From: Sphingobacteriales bacterium
Lineage (GTDB): Bacteria; Bacteroidota; Bacteroidia; Chitinophagales; Chitinophagaceae
Length of the DNA stretch: 64,000 bases
Reading direction: 5' to 3'
NCBI GenBank assembly: GCA_027484425.1
Contig: JAIXSZ010000050.1
Span: forward strand, 1-64,000
The position numbers were made by a program, and so were the translations under genes. Numbering within the stretch: the stretch's first letter is position 1; each line of letters begins with the position of its first letter. The notes under the pieces are model-generated. The model saw only the letters and a list, made by a program, of their open reading frames with translations. It did no database searches and was not told the DNA's origin. Positions 18,267 through 28,452 of the stretch are shown here, piece by piece.

Positions 18267-19304
18267 GTGAAACGTACATTATTATTTACACTATTATTTA
18301 CACTGACATCCTTTGTTTGTTCTGCCCAAAACAAATTCAAGGTACTTGCACTGGGTTTTTATAATGTTGAGAATTTTTTTGATACAATTGACGATCCTAA
18401 CAAAAAGGATGATGACTTTACGCCCAATGGAAGTTACCATAATACACCAGAGGTATATGCGCAAAAGTTGTATAACATGACCAAGGTGTTCAGCCTTATG
18501 GGTACTGATCTTACACCAGACGGACCAGCCATAATAGGTATGGCAGAGCTAGAAAACGATAATGTGCTGAGAGATATAGTAGTGCAACCGTCCATCAAAC
18601 ACCGCAACTATAAATATGTGTGGCATCCCACCCCCGATGAAAGAGGTATAAGCACAGCTATGATATATAGCCCAAAGTACTTCAAAGTGCTCAACTCTCA
18701 GCCACTGCGTGTGCCACTGGAGCAGCTAGGACAAAAACGACCAACGAGGGATATATTGTTTGTGACTGGAATACTAGCAGGCGATACCATACATGTACTG
18801 GTAAATCACTGGCCATCTAAAAGTGGAGGTGAAGCTGCATCGGCACCTGGCCGCAGGCTAGCCGCCAGTGTAGGAAGGCACACTATAGATTCCCTTTTGG
18901 CTATCAACCCTAACGCCAAAATACTGTTGATGGGCGACCTTAACGACGACCCTATGAGTGAAGCGGTGATAGATGTATTGAAATGTACCGAAGACAAGGA
19001 AAGAATGAAAAACACTGAGCTGTACAACCCTTGGATAAAACTGTATAAAAAAGGAATAGGAACAGAAAGTTACAGAGGGGAATGGCATCTGATAGATCAA
19101 ATGATTATCTCTTATGGTTTTGTAAAAAATCCTAATGACAAATGGAAATACCATAGTGCCAAAATCTTTAATGAAGACTTCTTAGTAAACAAAATAGGAA
19201 AAGACAAAGGGCTTCCTCATAGGTCTTATAGCATCAACCAATCTTGGGATAATGGATTTAGCGACCACTTTCCGGTAGTGATGTATATGGTAGAAAAATT
19301 ATAA
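18267..19304 (+). CDS. Exported endonuclease/exonuclease/phosphatase family protein
   Basis: A 345-residue exported protein of the EEP superfamily (DNase I/sphingomyelinase fold). The leader is KRTLLFTLLFTLTSFVCSAQ. Fold signatures are GFYNVENFFDT (Asn of the first motif), IIGMAELEND (metal-binding Glu), LVNHWPSKSGGE (catalytic His), ILLMGDLNDDP (Asp/Asn pair) and GFSDHFPVVM (terminal DH). All key residues are present, so it should be active. The start is a GTG at 18267; there is no suitable in-frame ATG that keeps the signal peptide. It is divergent from the TonB receptor/DUF5689 set, with 187 bp between. This pairing suggests that extracellular or periplasmic nucleic acid or phosphodiester breakdown feeds the receptor. 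Confidence 0.92.
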   Translation: MKRTLLFTLLFTLTSFVCSAQNKFKVLALGFYNVENFFDTIDDPNKKDDDFTPNGSYHNTPEVYAQKLYNMTKVFSLMGTDLTPDGPAIIGMAELENDNVLRDIVVQPSIKHRNYKYVWHPTPDERGISTAMIYSPKYFKVLNSQPLRVPLEQLGQKRPTRDILFVTGILAGDTIHVLVNHWPSKSGGEAASAPGRRLAASVGRHTIDSLLAINPNAKILLMGDLNDDPMSEAVIDVLKCTEDKERMKNTELYNPWIKLYKKGIGTESYRGEWHLIDQMIISYGFVKNPNDKWKYHSAKIFNEDFLVNKIGKDKGLPHRSYSINQSWDNGFSDHFPVVMYMVEKL

Positions 19305-19327
19305 TTTTGTAATTTGTTGCCATTCTA

Positions 19328-19347
19328 ACCATTGATTAATCAATGGT
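19328..19347. promoter_or_regulatory. 20-bp perfect palindrome
   Basis: ACCATTGATTAATCAATGGT is its own reverse complement. It lies 24 bp after the stop of the exported nuclease gene and about 150 bp before the giant Ig-repeat gene. As RNA it would give an 8-bp stem with a TTAA loop but no U-run follows, so it may be a protein-binding operator or a weak terminator. Confidence 0.5.
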
Positions 19348-19499
19348 CGGTAAACATTATGAGAAAGTTATAAAGTATAATTGGCTCATTTTTACCCTTA
19401 TTTTTAGTCAGGAAATTAGTTCAGATTAACTTAACTTACAGTAACTGCTAAGAAAATATTGTTTCACGAATTTTGCATTTCAACAGTATAATAACAACC

Positions 19500-22400
19500 A
19501 TGTCTACAAAAACGATTTATTCTTTTGTCAATTCGTTTATGGTTATTACTGCTTTCTTAGCAGTTTTTGCCACCTATCAAGCCCATTCCCAAACCACTAT
19601 CAGCCCTACCACTTGGGGGGGCACTAACACTACCACAGCTGCTGGGCCAAGCAATTTTTCTCCTTTACCAGCTTCTACTTCACCTGGCGCAGCAGCCGTT
19701 GCCGTGTCACAATGGAACCGTGGTCCGGGTTTGAGCTATAATGCGGGTGCTAGTAGATATAATAGTACAAGTTGGTCTGTAGGGGCAGCAGGTGTAACTA
19801 CCGCTTTTGCCAATGGCGACTACCTCACATTTACTGTAACCAACAATGCTACTACTCAGCTTAGAATAACAGGAGTGAATATTGGTACCGGACAAGCCAG
19901 TGGTACAGGGCCTAACACTTTTGGGTTGATGTACAGAATAGGTACTGGCTCTCTTATTACATTTACTTCATCTACAGGTGGTCCGTCGCCTACTTTTACT
20001 GGCACACCATTTACGTTGTGTGCTGGCGAAACTGTAGTATTCTATATGCCAGGGTGGGGGGGATCTGCTGCTGCTGGTACTTACAGTATTAATACCAACC
20101 CTACACTATCGGCACAGTTTATTACTGCTGTTAGTGCTACTGCAGGTAGTACGTCACCTGTTCCGGCGGGTACTCCTCTTACCTTTTCTTCTTCTGTTAC
20201 TGGTGGTGTCACTCCCTATACTTACTCTTGGACAGGTCCTTTATCTTACACCGATGCTACACCAGCACCAGTTATAGCGGCACCTACTATCGGTGCTAGT
20301 GGTACTTATTCTTTAACAGTTACAGACGCATGGGGTTGTGCCGTGCAAACTACGACTTCAGTGACAGTTACGCCTGGCGTGTCATGCTCAGGTACGCCTA
20401 GTGGTGGTTCTGCGGCTTCTAGCCCTGCTGCAGCATGTGGTAGCGGCTCTTCAAGCATTTCTTTGTCAGGGTCAACAGTAGCGTCAGACATTACCTATCA
20501 ATGGTACTCAGCAGCCGCTATTGCTGGTCCTTACACATTGATAAGTGGTGCTACTACTGCAGCTTATAGCACACCAGTTGTATCTGCTACTACTTATTAT
20601 CGCTGCCAACTTACCTGTACTTCCTCTGGTTTTTCAGATATTTCTACTCCTGCTACTTTTACTATCAATCCGTTGCCTGTTATTACCGGAACTGGAGGTG
20701 ATGTGTGTGCGGGTGGAAGCGGGCTTAGCATTACTGCGGGTGGTGCCGCTACATACACCTGGGCTCCAGCTACGGGTTTGTCAGCCACTACAGGTGCTAC
20801 GGTTACTGCCAATCCTACGGTTAATACTACCTATACCATAACTGGTACAGATGCAGCTAGCTGTGTAAGTACACATACGGTTACTGTCAATTACAACCTT
20901 GTCCCATCTGCTATTACCATTGCCCCTTCTCCTGTTTCAGCATGTTTGGGTGGTGCGCCTGTTTTGGTTACTGCTACTGGTGGTACTGCTGGTCCTACTA
21001 CGCTCAACTCTGGTAGTATTACTATTCCAGCCAGTATTGCAGCATTTGGCACCATAAGTAGGTCATTGGTAATGGCGGGTATTCCTGCTGGAGCAGTAAT
21101 TACAGGTGCATCTGTCAATTTAATTAGTTTCGGATCACAGTATCAGGATGACTATGTAGTGAACATTACAGCACCCAATGGCAACCGTCTTAATCTTATT
21201 AATCAAAGAGGTTCTCATACCGCTACAGTCACTACATTGTTTGCTAATACTAACCTAAGTTCTGCAGGTGGACCTTCATTGGCTACTGGTTCAGGTACTT
21301 TTACTGGTACTTGGTCTGCAGATGCTGCTGCTGGGGTAGGGGCTGCACCATTTGCAGCCAATGTTACGAATTGGACAAGTCTTTACAGTATACCCAATGG
21401 TACTTGGACACTCTCCATATACAACAACACCGGTTTTACAAATGTTGTTGTACCTACCGCTCAGTGGTCTATTACACTCAACTATACTTACCAAGCTCCT
21501 ACAACATGGTCTCCAGTTACTGATCTTTACACTGATGCTGCTGCAACTGTTCCATACACTGGTGGAGCTACAAATAGTGTGTATTTCAATCCTGCTACAT
21601 TGTCCACAGGTACTTATACAGCCGTAGCCTCTATAGCTACCTGTACAAGTAGTGCAACTGTGGTAACTACTGTTAATCCTCTTCCTGCTGCTATTACTGG
21701 AACTACGGGTGTGTGTGTCGGCTTTACGACTACACTGTCAAATGCTACAGCGAGTGGTACTTGGAGTACAACCAGTGCCAATGCATCTGTTGATGCTGCT
21801 ACCGGTATAGTAACTGGTATTTCTGCTGGCACGGCCGATATATCCTACATATTACCTACTGGTTGCTTTGTAACAACAATAGTTACAGTCAATGCCCTTC
21901 CTTCGGCTATAACAGGTACGCTTACAGTGTGTACCGGTAATACCCAGACATTATCCAATGCTGTAACGGGTGGTACATGGGCAAGTAGTACTACCAATGC
22001 TACGATAGATGCCACTACTGGTGTGGCTACTGGTGTGACCGTTGGTACATCTGATATTACTTACACATTACCTACAGGCTGTTATACCACTGCTATACTT
22101 ACGGTTAATCTCACACCAGTGGCTACCACTGGTACTGCCAATGTTTGTATCGGATTTACTACTACACTTGCAAATGCTACTACTGGTGGTACCTGGAGTA
22201 CAGCTAGTGCCAATGCATCTGTAGATGCAGCTACTGGAGTAGTTACTGGTATTGCCGCTGGCACTGCCGATATATCTTATATATTACCTACTGGTTGTTT
22301 TGTAACAACAACTGTTACTGTCAATGCGCTTCCATCAGCCATAACTGGTACACTTACTGTTTGTGCAGGTAGTACTCAGACATTATCTAATACTGTTACT

Positions 22401-25400
22401 GGTGGTACTTGGGCTAGTAGTTCGGCAAATGCTACCATAGATGCTACTTCCGGTGTTGCAACTGGTGTGACCGCTGGTACATCTGTAATCACCTATACAT
22501 TGCCTACCGGTTGTTATGCTACCGATGTACTTACTGTTAATCCTTTGCCAGCAGGCATAACAGGTCTTGCTTCGGCGTGTGAGGCTGGTGGTACTACCGT
22601 CTTTTCTTCGGTTACCACAGGTGGTACATGGACCAGCAGTAATGCTAATGCAACTATTGATCCAACTACTGGTGTGGCTACTGGTGTAATGGCCGGTACA
22701 TCAATCATCACTTATACTATTGCCACTGGTTGCACTGCTACTGCCATACTTACTATCCAGGCATTACCCGCTGCTATAAGTGGTGCATTGGGTGTTTGTG
22801 TGGGCAGCACCACTCCACTCACTAGTGCCACAACGGGCGGCACTTGGGCTAGCAGCAGCACCACAATAGCCATAATAAGCACATCTGGTCTAGCTACAGG
22901 TCTTGCCGCAGGTACTACTGTTATCACATACACTGGTAGTAATACTTGTATTACTAGTGCTGTAGTTACTGTTCATCCTTTACCAGCAGCAATTACAGGA
23001 TTTACATCGTTGTGTGTAGCAGCCAATATAACGCTCGGCAATACCACAACAGGTGGTGCTTGGAGTAGTAGTAATACCAATGCAACAGTAGATGCAACAA
23101 CCGGTGTTGTAACTGGAGCCATAGCTGGTACCTCTACTATTACTTATACATTAGGTACTGGTTGTTTTGTAACCTACAGCATAACCATTAATCCAATTCC
23201 AACTCCAATAACTGGTTCTGGTCAGGTGTGCGAAGGTTCATCTACAGCACTTAGTACTTCACCTACTGGTGGTGTATGGAATGCTTCTAGCATTAATGTA
23301 GCTGTAGGTGCATCAACAGGTACTGTAGCTGGTTTGTCAGCAGGTACTGCAGTGGTCACTTATACTTTACCAACTGCATGTGCTGCTACTACTATTGTAA
23401 CAGTTAATCCTCAACCTACTGCTATTACAGGTGTTTCTTCTGTATGCGTGGGCGCTTCTATTAGTCAATCTTCATCACCTGCTGGTGGTGTGTGGTCTGC
23501 TAGCAATGCCAATGTAAATATCAACGCATCAACTGGTATTCTAACTGGTGTAACTACTGGCACATCTATTATCACTTACACCGTTGCTGGTATTTGTTTC
23601 TCCATCAAAACTATCACTATTAATCCGCTGCCAGCCGCCATTAGTGGCCCATCTGGTGTATGTGTGGGTAGCAACATAACACTCACCAATGCTACTACTG
23701 GAGGTACATGGGTGGCTAGCAATGTAAATGTTTCAATAGGATCAGCAACAGGTATTGTCACTGGAAACTCAGCAGGTACAACTGTTGTTACCTATACTAT
23801 TCCTTCAGGTTGTTTTACTACAACAGTAATCACTGTTAACTCATTGCCAGGGTCTATTACAGGTAGTACCGGTGTATGTACAGGCCTTACTACTACTCTA
23901 AGCACATTAACAACAGGCGGTACATGGAGTAGCAGTTCTGCCAATGCTACTGTAGATGCCACCTCTGGTGTCGTAACGGGTGTCACAGTAGGTACTTCCA
24001 TTATCTCATACACCCTAAGCACAGGCTGTGTGCAGTCGGTGGTGGTAACGGTCAATCTGATTCCAGCGGCAATAGGAGGTTCATTGCAGATATGCGAGGG
24101 TTATACGTCATTGCTCACTAACACCACTGGTGGTGGCACATGGAGTAGCAGTAATTTAGCTACAGTAAATATTGATGCAGCAGGGCTTGCTACTGGTATA
24201 TCAGTAGGTACAGCTACTATTACTTATGCATTGGGTACAGGTTGTATAGTACTTGCACATGTTACTGTTAATCCGGTACCACTGGCTACTACAGGTACAC
24301 TTACGGTGTGTCAGGGTAATACTACTGTGCTTTCGAATCCTACTACAGGTGGCTCATGGAGCAGTGCCGACCTATCTATTGCTACGGTAGATGCTTCTGG
24401 GATTGTAACAGGAGTATCAGCTGGTAGTGTTACCATATCGTACATTTTACCAACAGGTTGTTTTGCATTGGCTACAGTGACCGTAGACCCAATACCAGCT
24501 GCTATATCTGGTGGCACAGCAGTATGTGCTGGTTTTGCAACAACTTTATTTAGCTTGCCCACTGGTGGTACATGGAGCAGCACTGATACTGCTATCGCAC
24601 GAGTAAATAGTACTACCGGTGTTTTATCGGGTGTTGTGGCTGGCAATACAACCATCACTTATACTTTACCTACGGGTTGTAGTATTACTACACTGGCGAC
24701 AGTTAATCCTTTGCCTCCAGTGATAACTGGTACTGCTACCGTTTGTGAAGCAGGAACTACAATATTGTCAAATGGTATAGCTGGTGGTACATGGACATCT
24801 GCCAACCCAGCTTTAGCCACTATAAACTCCGTAACTGGTGTGGTAAGTGGTGTGACTGCCGGCACAGTTAGTGTGTCTTATACTATACCTACTGGTTGTT
24901 TTAATACTCGTATCGTTACTGTCAATCCCCTGCCAGCGCCTATTAGTGGTACTAGTGTAATATGCCAGGGACGTACTTCAACTTTGTCTACATCACCTGC
25001 TGGTGGCTTCTGGAACAGTGGAGCTACTGCTGTTGCTACCGTAATATCTGCTACAGGAAATGTGACAGGCATCACAGCTGGTACAGCAGAGATTACTTAT
25101 ACACTACCTACCGGATGTCTTGCCAGAAGGGTAGTGACCATCAATCCTGGTCCTAGTCCTATAGTAGGTAACCCGAATATTTGTTTGGGTAGTACAGTTA
25201 CTTTTTCTGATACTGTATTAGGTGGTGTGTGGAGCACCACCACTCCAGCCGTGGCTACTGTAGGTACGTCTGGTGTTGTTACTGGATTCACATTAGGTAC
25301 TTCTACAATTTCTTATACTTTGCCAGCCACAGGCTGCTATAGCTCTGTTGTAGTCACTGTGCAGCCTTTACCCAATGTATATGCAGTAGTAGGTGGTGGC

Positions 25401-26723
25401 ACGTATTGTGCGGGTGGTACAGGTGCTACAATAGGCATGTCAAATTCTGAACCAGGTATTACTTACTCGCTTATGTTTGGCAGTTCTACTACGGCATTTG
25501 TATCGGGTACAGGAAGCCCTATCAGTTTTGGTCTGCATACCGCTGCTGGTGTTTACACAGTGCAAGCTACCAATGCTATTACTGCTTGTCGCAGAAATAT
25601 GACAGGTAGCGCTACGGTAGTTATTCAACCATTATTGACCCCTAGTGTAGGTATATCTACAGCTCCGTCAGACACGCTATGCGCTGGTGAGTCTGTATTG
25701 CTAACCCCTTCGCCCGTTTTAGGTGGTACTGCGCCAGTGTATGACTGGAGTGTAAACGGAACATATGTGGCTACTGGGTCTACATATACATTTGTACCTG
25801 CTAACGGCGATGTGGTACGTGTAGGTATGACCAGCAATGCTGCTTGTCTGCTCATAGACACTGCCGTAGGTGCTCGCACACTTAGTGTGTTTGTGCCCGC
25901 TATGCCGGTGGTTACAACTGTTGTTTCTCCTTCAGATACTTCATGTGAGTTCTCTCCGGTCAACTTTACAGCTACTGCAGTTAATGGTGGTCCTACACCC
26001 TTATACTCATGGCTGGTAGATGGCACTGTTTCGGGTAGTGGTCCAGTGTTCAGCTATGCACCTGCTGATGCAGATGTGGTGGTTTGTAAACTCTACAGCA
26101 ACTACAGATGTCGATTGGCAGACAGTGTTCTTAGTGCACCTATCAACATGACAGTGCTACCTATTCCTTCTCCAGCAGTTACTATTACTTCTAGTCCTTC
26201 ATTAGCATTAGTGCCCGGTCAGAGTTTTACTCTTACGGCTACAGCTACTGATGCCGGTACCGCACCTGTTTATCAGTGGTTGAAGAATGGTGTACCAATA
26301 GTAGGTGCTACAACAGCTACATATACCACTACCGCAGTGATAGGTGTAACTGAATATACATGCAGAGTAACCAGCAGTGGATTTTGTGGCGGACTAACTT
26401 CATTCAACTTGGTGTACGTCAACGGATCACCTTCCAATAGTACACCTAATGTAGTTCTAGCTGAGGGTATAAGCCTGTCTCCAAATCCTAACAATGGTAC
26501 ATTTACTTTGTCGGGTTATATCGGAATAGTAGGTAATGGGGAAATGCACATTACCATCACCAACATGCTGGGACAAGTAGTGCATCAACAAAACCTATCT
26601 GTAACAAATGGTACCATCAATGCTGAGATAAACATGACCAATTCCCTCGCAAATGGTATGTATGTGCTCAATATGAACACAGGCACTAAAACAAGTACAA
26701 TACACTTTACGGTAGGTAGGTAA
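19500..26723 (+). CDS. Giant secreted Ig-like repeat protein (17 BIG2-type repeats) with T9SS type A domain
   Basis: A protein of about 2407 residues, exported (STKTIYSFVNSFMVITAFL leader). The head (about 35-240) shares VAVSQWNRG and overall layout with the head of the 1287-residue protein at 6753. PKD/Ig-like modules follow. A region at about 500-660 (DNA 20998-21486) looks like a proprotein-convertase P domain (DDYVVNITAPNGNRLNLINQ, GTWTLSIYNNTGF). Seventeen tandem Ig-like repeats of about 72 residues span DNA 21684-25371 (pattern ITG..VC.G, GGTWSSS, ATVD..TGVVTG.SAGT, ITYTLPTGC). PKD-like modules and a T9SS type A sorting domain (ISLSPNPNNGTFTLSGY, ANGMYVLNM) close it. The frame opens at 19473, but the ATG at 19500 fits the leader better. 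It is probably a surface adhesin or matrix protein. Confidence 0.93.
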   Translation: MSTKTIYSFVNSFMVITAFLAVFATYQAHSQTTISPTTWGGTNTTTAAGPSNFSPLPASTSPGAAAVAVSQWNRGPGLSYNAGASRYNSTSWSVGAAGVTTAFANGDYLTFTVTNNATTQLRITGVNIGTGQASGTGPNTFGLMYRIGTGSLITFTSSTGGPSPTFTGTPFTLCAGETVVFYMPGWGGSAAAGTYSINTNPTLSAQFITAVSATAGSTSPVPAGTPLTFSSSVTGGVTPYTYSWTGPLSYTDATPAPVIAAPTIGASGTYSLTVTDAWGCAVQTTTSVTVTPGVSCSGTPSGGSAASSPAAACGSGSSSISLSGSTVASDITYQWYSAAAIAGPYTLISGATTAAYSTPVVSATTYYRCQLTCTSSGFSDISTPATFTINPLPVITGTGGDVCAGGSGLSITAGGAATYTWAPATGLSATTGATVTANPTVNTTYTITGTDAASCVSTHTVTVNYNLVPSAITIAPSPVSACLGGAPVLVTATGGTAGPTTLNSGSITIPASIAAFGTISRSLVMAGIPAGAVITGASVNLISFGSQYQDDYVVNITAPNGNRLNLINQRGSHTATVTTLFANTNLSSAGGPSLATGSGTFTGTWSADAAAGVGAAPFAANVTNWTSLYSIPNGTWTLSIYNNTGFTNVVVPTAQWSITLNYTYQAPTTWSPVTDLYTDAAATVPYTGGATNSVYFNPATLSTGTYTAVASIATCTSSATVVTTVNPLPAAITGTTGVCVGFTTTLSNATASGTWSTTSANASVDAATGIVTGISAGTADISYILPTGCFVTTIVTVNALPSAITGTLTVCTGNTQTLSNAVTGGTWASSTTNATIDATTGVATGVTVGTSDITYTLPTGCYTTAILTVNLTPVATTGTANVCIGFTTTLANATTGGTWSTASANASVDAATGVVTGIAAGTADISYILPTGCFVTTTVTVNALPSAITGTLTVCAGSTQTLSNTVTGGTWASSSANATIDATSGVATGVTAGTSVITYTLPTGCYATDVLTVNPLPAGITGLASACEAGGTTVFSSVTTGGTWTSSNANATIDPTTGVATGVMAGTSIITYTIATGCTATAILTIQALPAAISGALGVCVGSTTPLTSATTGGTWASSSTTIAIISTSGLATGLAAGTTVITYTGSNTCITSAVVTVHPLPAAITGFTSLCVAANITLGNTTTGGAWSSSNTNATVDATTGVVTGAIAGTSTITYTLGTGCFVTYSITINPIPTPITGSGQVCEGSSTALSTSPTGGVWNASSINVAVGASTGTVAGLSAGTAVVTYTLPTACAATTIVTVNPQPTAITGVSSVCVGASISQSSSPAGGVWSASNANVNINASTGILTGVTTGTSIITYTVAGICFSIKTITINPLPAAISGPSGVCVGSNITLTNATTGGTWVASNVNVSIGSATGIVTGNSAGTTVVTYTIPSGCFTTTVITVNSLPGSITGSTGVCTGLTTTLSTLTTGGTWSSSSANATVDATSGVVTGVTVGTSIISYTLSTGCVQSVVVTVNLIPAAIGGSLQICEGYTSLLTNTTGGGTWSSSNLATVNIDAAGLATGISVGTATITYALGTGCIVLAHVTVNPVPLATTGTLTVCQGNTTVLSNPTTGGSWSSADLSIATVDASGIVTGVSAGSVTISYILPTGCFALATVTVDPIPAAISGGTAVCAGFATTLFSLPTGGTWSSTDTAIARVNSTTGVLSGVVAGNTTITYTLPTGCSITTLATVNPLPPVITGTATVCEAGTTILSNGIAGGTWTSANPALATINSVTGVVSGVTAGTVSVSYTIPTGCFNTRIVTVNPLPAPISGTSVICQGRTSTLSTSPAGGFWNSGATAVATVISATGNVTGITAGTAEITYTLPTGCLARRVVTINPGPSPIVGNPNICLGSTVTFSDTVLGGVWSTTTPAVATVGTSGVVTGFTLGTSTISYTLPATGCYSSVVVTVQPLPNVYAVVGGGTYCAGGTGATIGMSNSEPGITYSLMFGSSTTAFVSGTGSPISFGLHTAAGVYTVQATNAITACRRNMTGSATVVIQPLLTPSVGISTAPSDTLCAGESVLLTPSPVLGGTAPVYDWSVNGTYVATGSTYTFVPANGDVVRVGMTSNAACLLIDTAVGARTLSVFVPAMPVVTTVVSPSDTSCEFSPVNFTATAVNGGPTPLYSWLVDGTVSGSGPVFSYAPADADVVVCKLYSNYRCRLADSVLSAPINMTVLPIPSPAVTITSSPSLALVPGQSFTLTATATDAGTAPVYQWLKNGVPIVGATTATYTTTAVIGVTEYTCRVTSSGFCGGLTSFNLVYVNGSPSNSTPNVVLAEGISLSPNPNNGTFTLSGYIGIVGNGEMHITITNMLGQVVHQQNLSVTNGTINAEINMTNSLANGMYVLNMNTGTKTSTIHFTVGR

Positions 26724-26749
26724 TAATTTTAATAGATTGCCATTAATAT

Positions 26750-26785
26750 ACGCCCTCGTCCATTAGCGCCGAGGGCGTTTTATTT
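26750..26785 (+). terminator. Strong terminator after the giant gene
   Basis: ACGCCCTCG (26750-26758) pairs perfectly with CGAGGGCGT (26770-26778), followed by a T-rich run. It lies 27 bp after the stop codon. Confidence 0.9.
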
Positions 26786-27021
26786 ATTAAAGTCTTCAAG
26801 AGCACTATGTTATTTGAGAATAGTCGTGCGCCGGCTATATAACTTGGTGTGCCGAGCCTAGGCACGTTTAAATCTGGAATTTTAAGGGGGAGTTTTAACC
26901 CAATATAGGAATGTGTAACTTTTTCTATAATTTCATAGAGTCGTGTAGTAAAATTTGATGCTCTTAAATCGAAAAATGATTACGCTTTTTGTATTAATAT
27001 ATCTTGGTATCAATGTAACTC

Positions 27022-28449
27022 ATGGTATTTAGCAGCATAACATTCATATTCTACTTTTTACCGCTATTTTTTTTAATTTATTACCTCTCCGATAGTAGAT
27101 ATAAAAATGCTGTAATATTATTGGGTAGTATCTTTTTTTATGCGTGGGGTGCGCCCCTATTCATCTTCGTTATACTAGCCACCACCTTTCTCGATTATCA
27201 GTTAGTGGGGCTTATGTATCGCACACTCCACCGAAGCAACCGAACTATTTTATATATTACCTCGCTTGCGCTAAATCTGGGTTTACTCTTCTATTTCAAG
27301 TACAGTAACTTCTTCATTCACAACCTTAATAAAGTATTTACAGGCGTAGGAATAGATTCTATAAAATGGGCTGAAGTTATACTGCCTATCGGTATATCCT
27401 TTTACACCTTTGAGTCTATTACCTACGTTACTGACGTTTACAGACGTATTCACAAACCACTTACTAGTTTTGCTCATTATCAGTTGTATATCATTCTATT
27501 TCCCAAGCTTATAGCGGGTCCTATTATTCGCTATCACGATTTTGCACCACAGCTCATAGATCACATTGAGCAAGAAACCGTAGATAACAAATTGCTAGGA
27601 TTGCAACGTTTTTTCTGGGGCTTGGGCAAAAAAGTACTGATAGCTAATGTGCTGGGTAATGCTGCCGACCAGATATTTGATTTGCCCTACGCTGAGCTCA
27701 GCACTGCCACTGCATGGCTAGGAGCAATTAGTTACACCTTCCAGATTTATTTCGATTTCTCTGGCTACTCAGATATGGCTATTGGGCTTGGGTTAATGAT
27801 GGGGTTTCGTTTTCCAGAGAATTTCAATAATCCCTACACAGCACTTTCTATCACTGATTTCTGGCGCAGGTGGCACATTACATTAGGGGCATGGATGAGA
27901 CAGTACCTCTACATACCATTGGGAGGCAACAGGGTGGATAATGCATGGCGGCTGTACTTTAATTTATGGTTGGTTTTCCTGGCTTCGGGTCTATGGCATG
28001 GTGCCGCATGGGGATTCATTATTTGGGGGGCTTTTCATGGATTCTTTCTTGTTCTTGAACGTTTGTTTTTGGGTAGGTTGTTACAACGCGCTGGTAAAGC
28101 AGCCGTACTCTACACCTTTACTGTAGTGGCGGTAGGCTGGGTATTTTTCCGGCTCGAGTATTTGCGACCCTCGTTGCAATACATACACTATATGTTTTCT
28201 TGGCAGTCTAACATTACTACTAGATGGGAACCAGACCCACAGTTTTGGACAATTCTAACGATAGCAGCATTTTTTTCATTCATCACGTTGTCCCGCTTCG
28301 GGCAGCGGCTACACAATGCGATTTACACTACGTCTAGAAACCCAACTATGCACTTATTGATGACCTCTGTTGCGTTGATACTTTGCATTTTGTCGGCAGC
28401 TAGTATTACTAATTCCTCCTTTAACCCTTTTATATACTTCAGATTTTAG
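27022..28449 (+). CDS. MBOAT family O-acyltransferase (AlgI-like)
   Basis: A 475-residue polytopic membrane protein of the MBOAT family. Signatures are FLPLFFLIYYL at the start, PIGISFYTFESITYVTDVYR, FPKLIAGPIIRYHDF, YFDFSGYSDMAIGLGLMMGF, NNPYTALSITDFWRRWHITL and the catalytic-His segment SGLWHGAAWGFIIWG (His near residue 326). AlgI/PatA-type members move acyl (usually acetyl) groups across the inner membrane for modification of exported polysaccharide. The stop is 3 bp before the next gene, which encodes an AlgX/AlgJ-like SGNH protein, the usual partner. Together they make a two-gene acetylation module. The polymer substrate is unknown. Confidence 0.94.
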   Translation: MVFSSITFIFYFLPLFFLIYYLSDSRYKNAVILLGSIFFYAWGAPLFIFVILATTFLDYQLVGLMYRTLHRSNRTILYITSLALNLGLLFYFKYSNFFIHNLNKVFTGVGIDSIKWAEVILPIGISFYTFESITYVTDVYRRIHKPLTSFAHYQLYIILFPKLIAGPIIRYHDFAPQLIDHIEQETVDNKLLGLQRFFWGLGKKVLIANVLGNAADQIFDLPYAELSTATAWLGAISYTFQIYFDFSGYSDMAIGLGLMMGFRFPENFNNPYTALSITDFWRRWHITLGAWMRQYLYIPLGGNRVDNAWRLYFNLWLVFLASGLWHGAAWGFIIWGAFHGFFLVLERLFLGRLLQRAGKAAVLYTFTVVAVGWVFFRLEYLRPSLQYIHYMFSWQSNITTRWEPDPQFWTILTIAAFFSFITLSRFGQRLHNAIYTTSRNPTMHLLMTSVALILCILSAASITNSSFNPFIYFRF

Positions 28450-28452
28450 TAC

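Noticed and set aside
20306-25291. Many antisense open frames across the Ig-repeat regions (also 6810-9328)
   Set aside because: They recur with the repeat period, have low-complexity Val/Ala/Pro-rich or Ser/Cys-rich translations and lie opposite long, well-supported coding regions.
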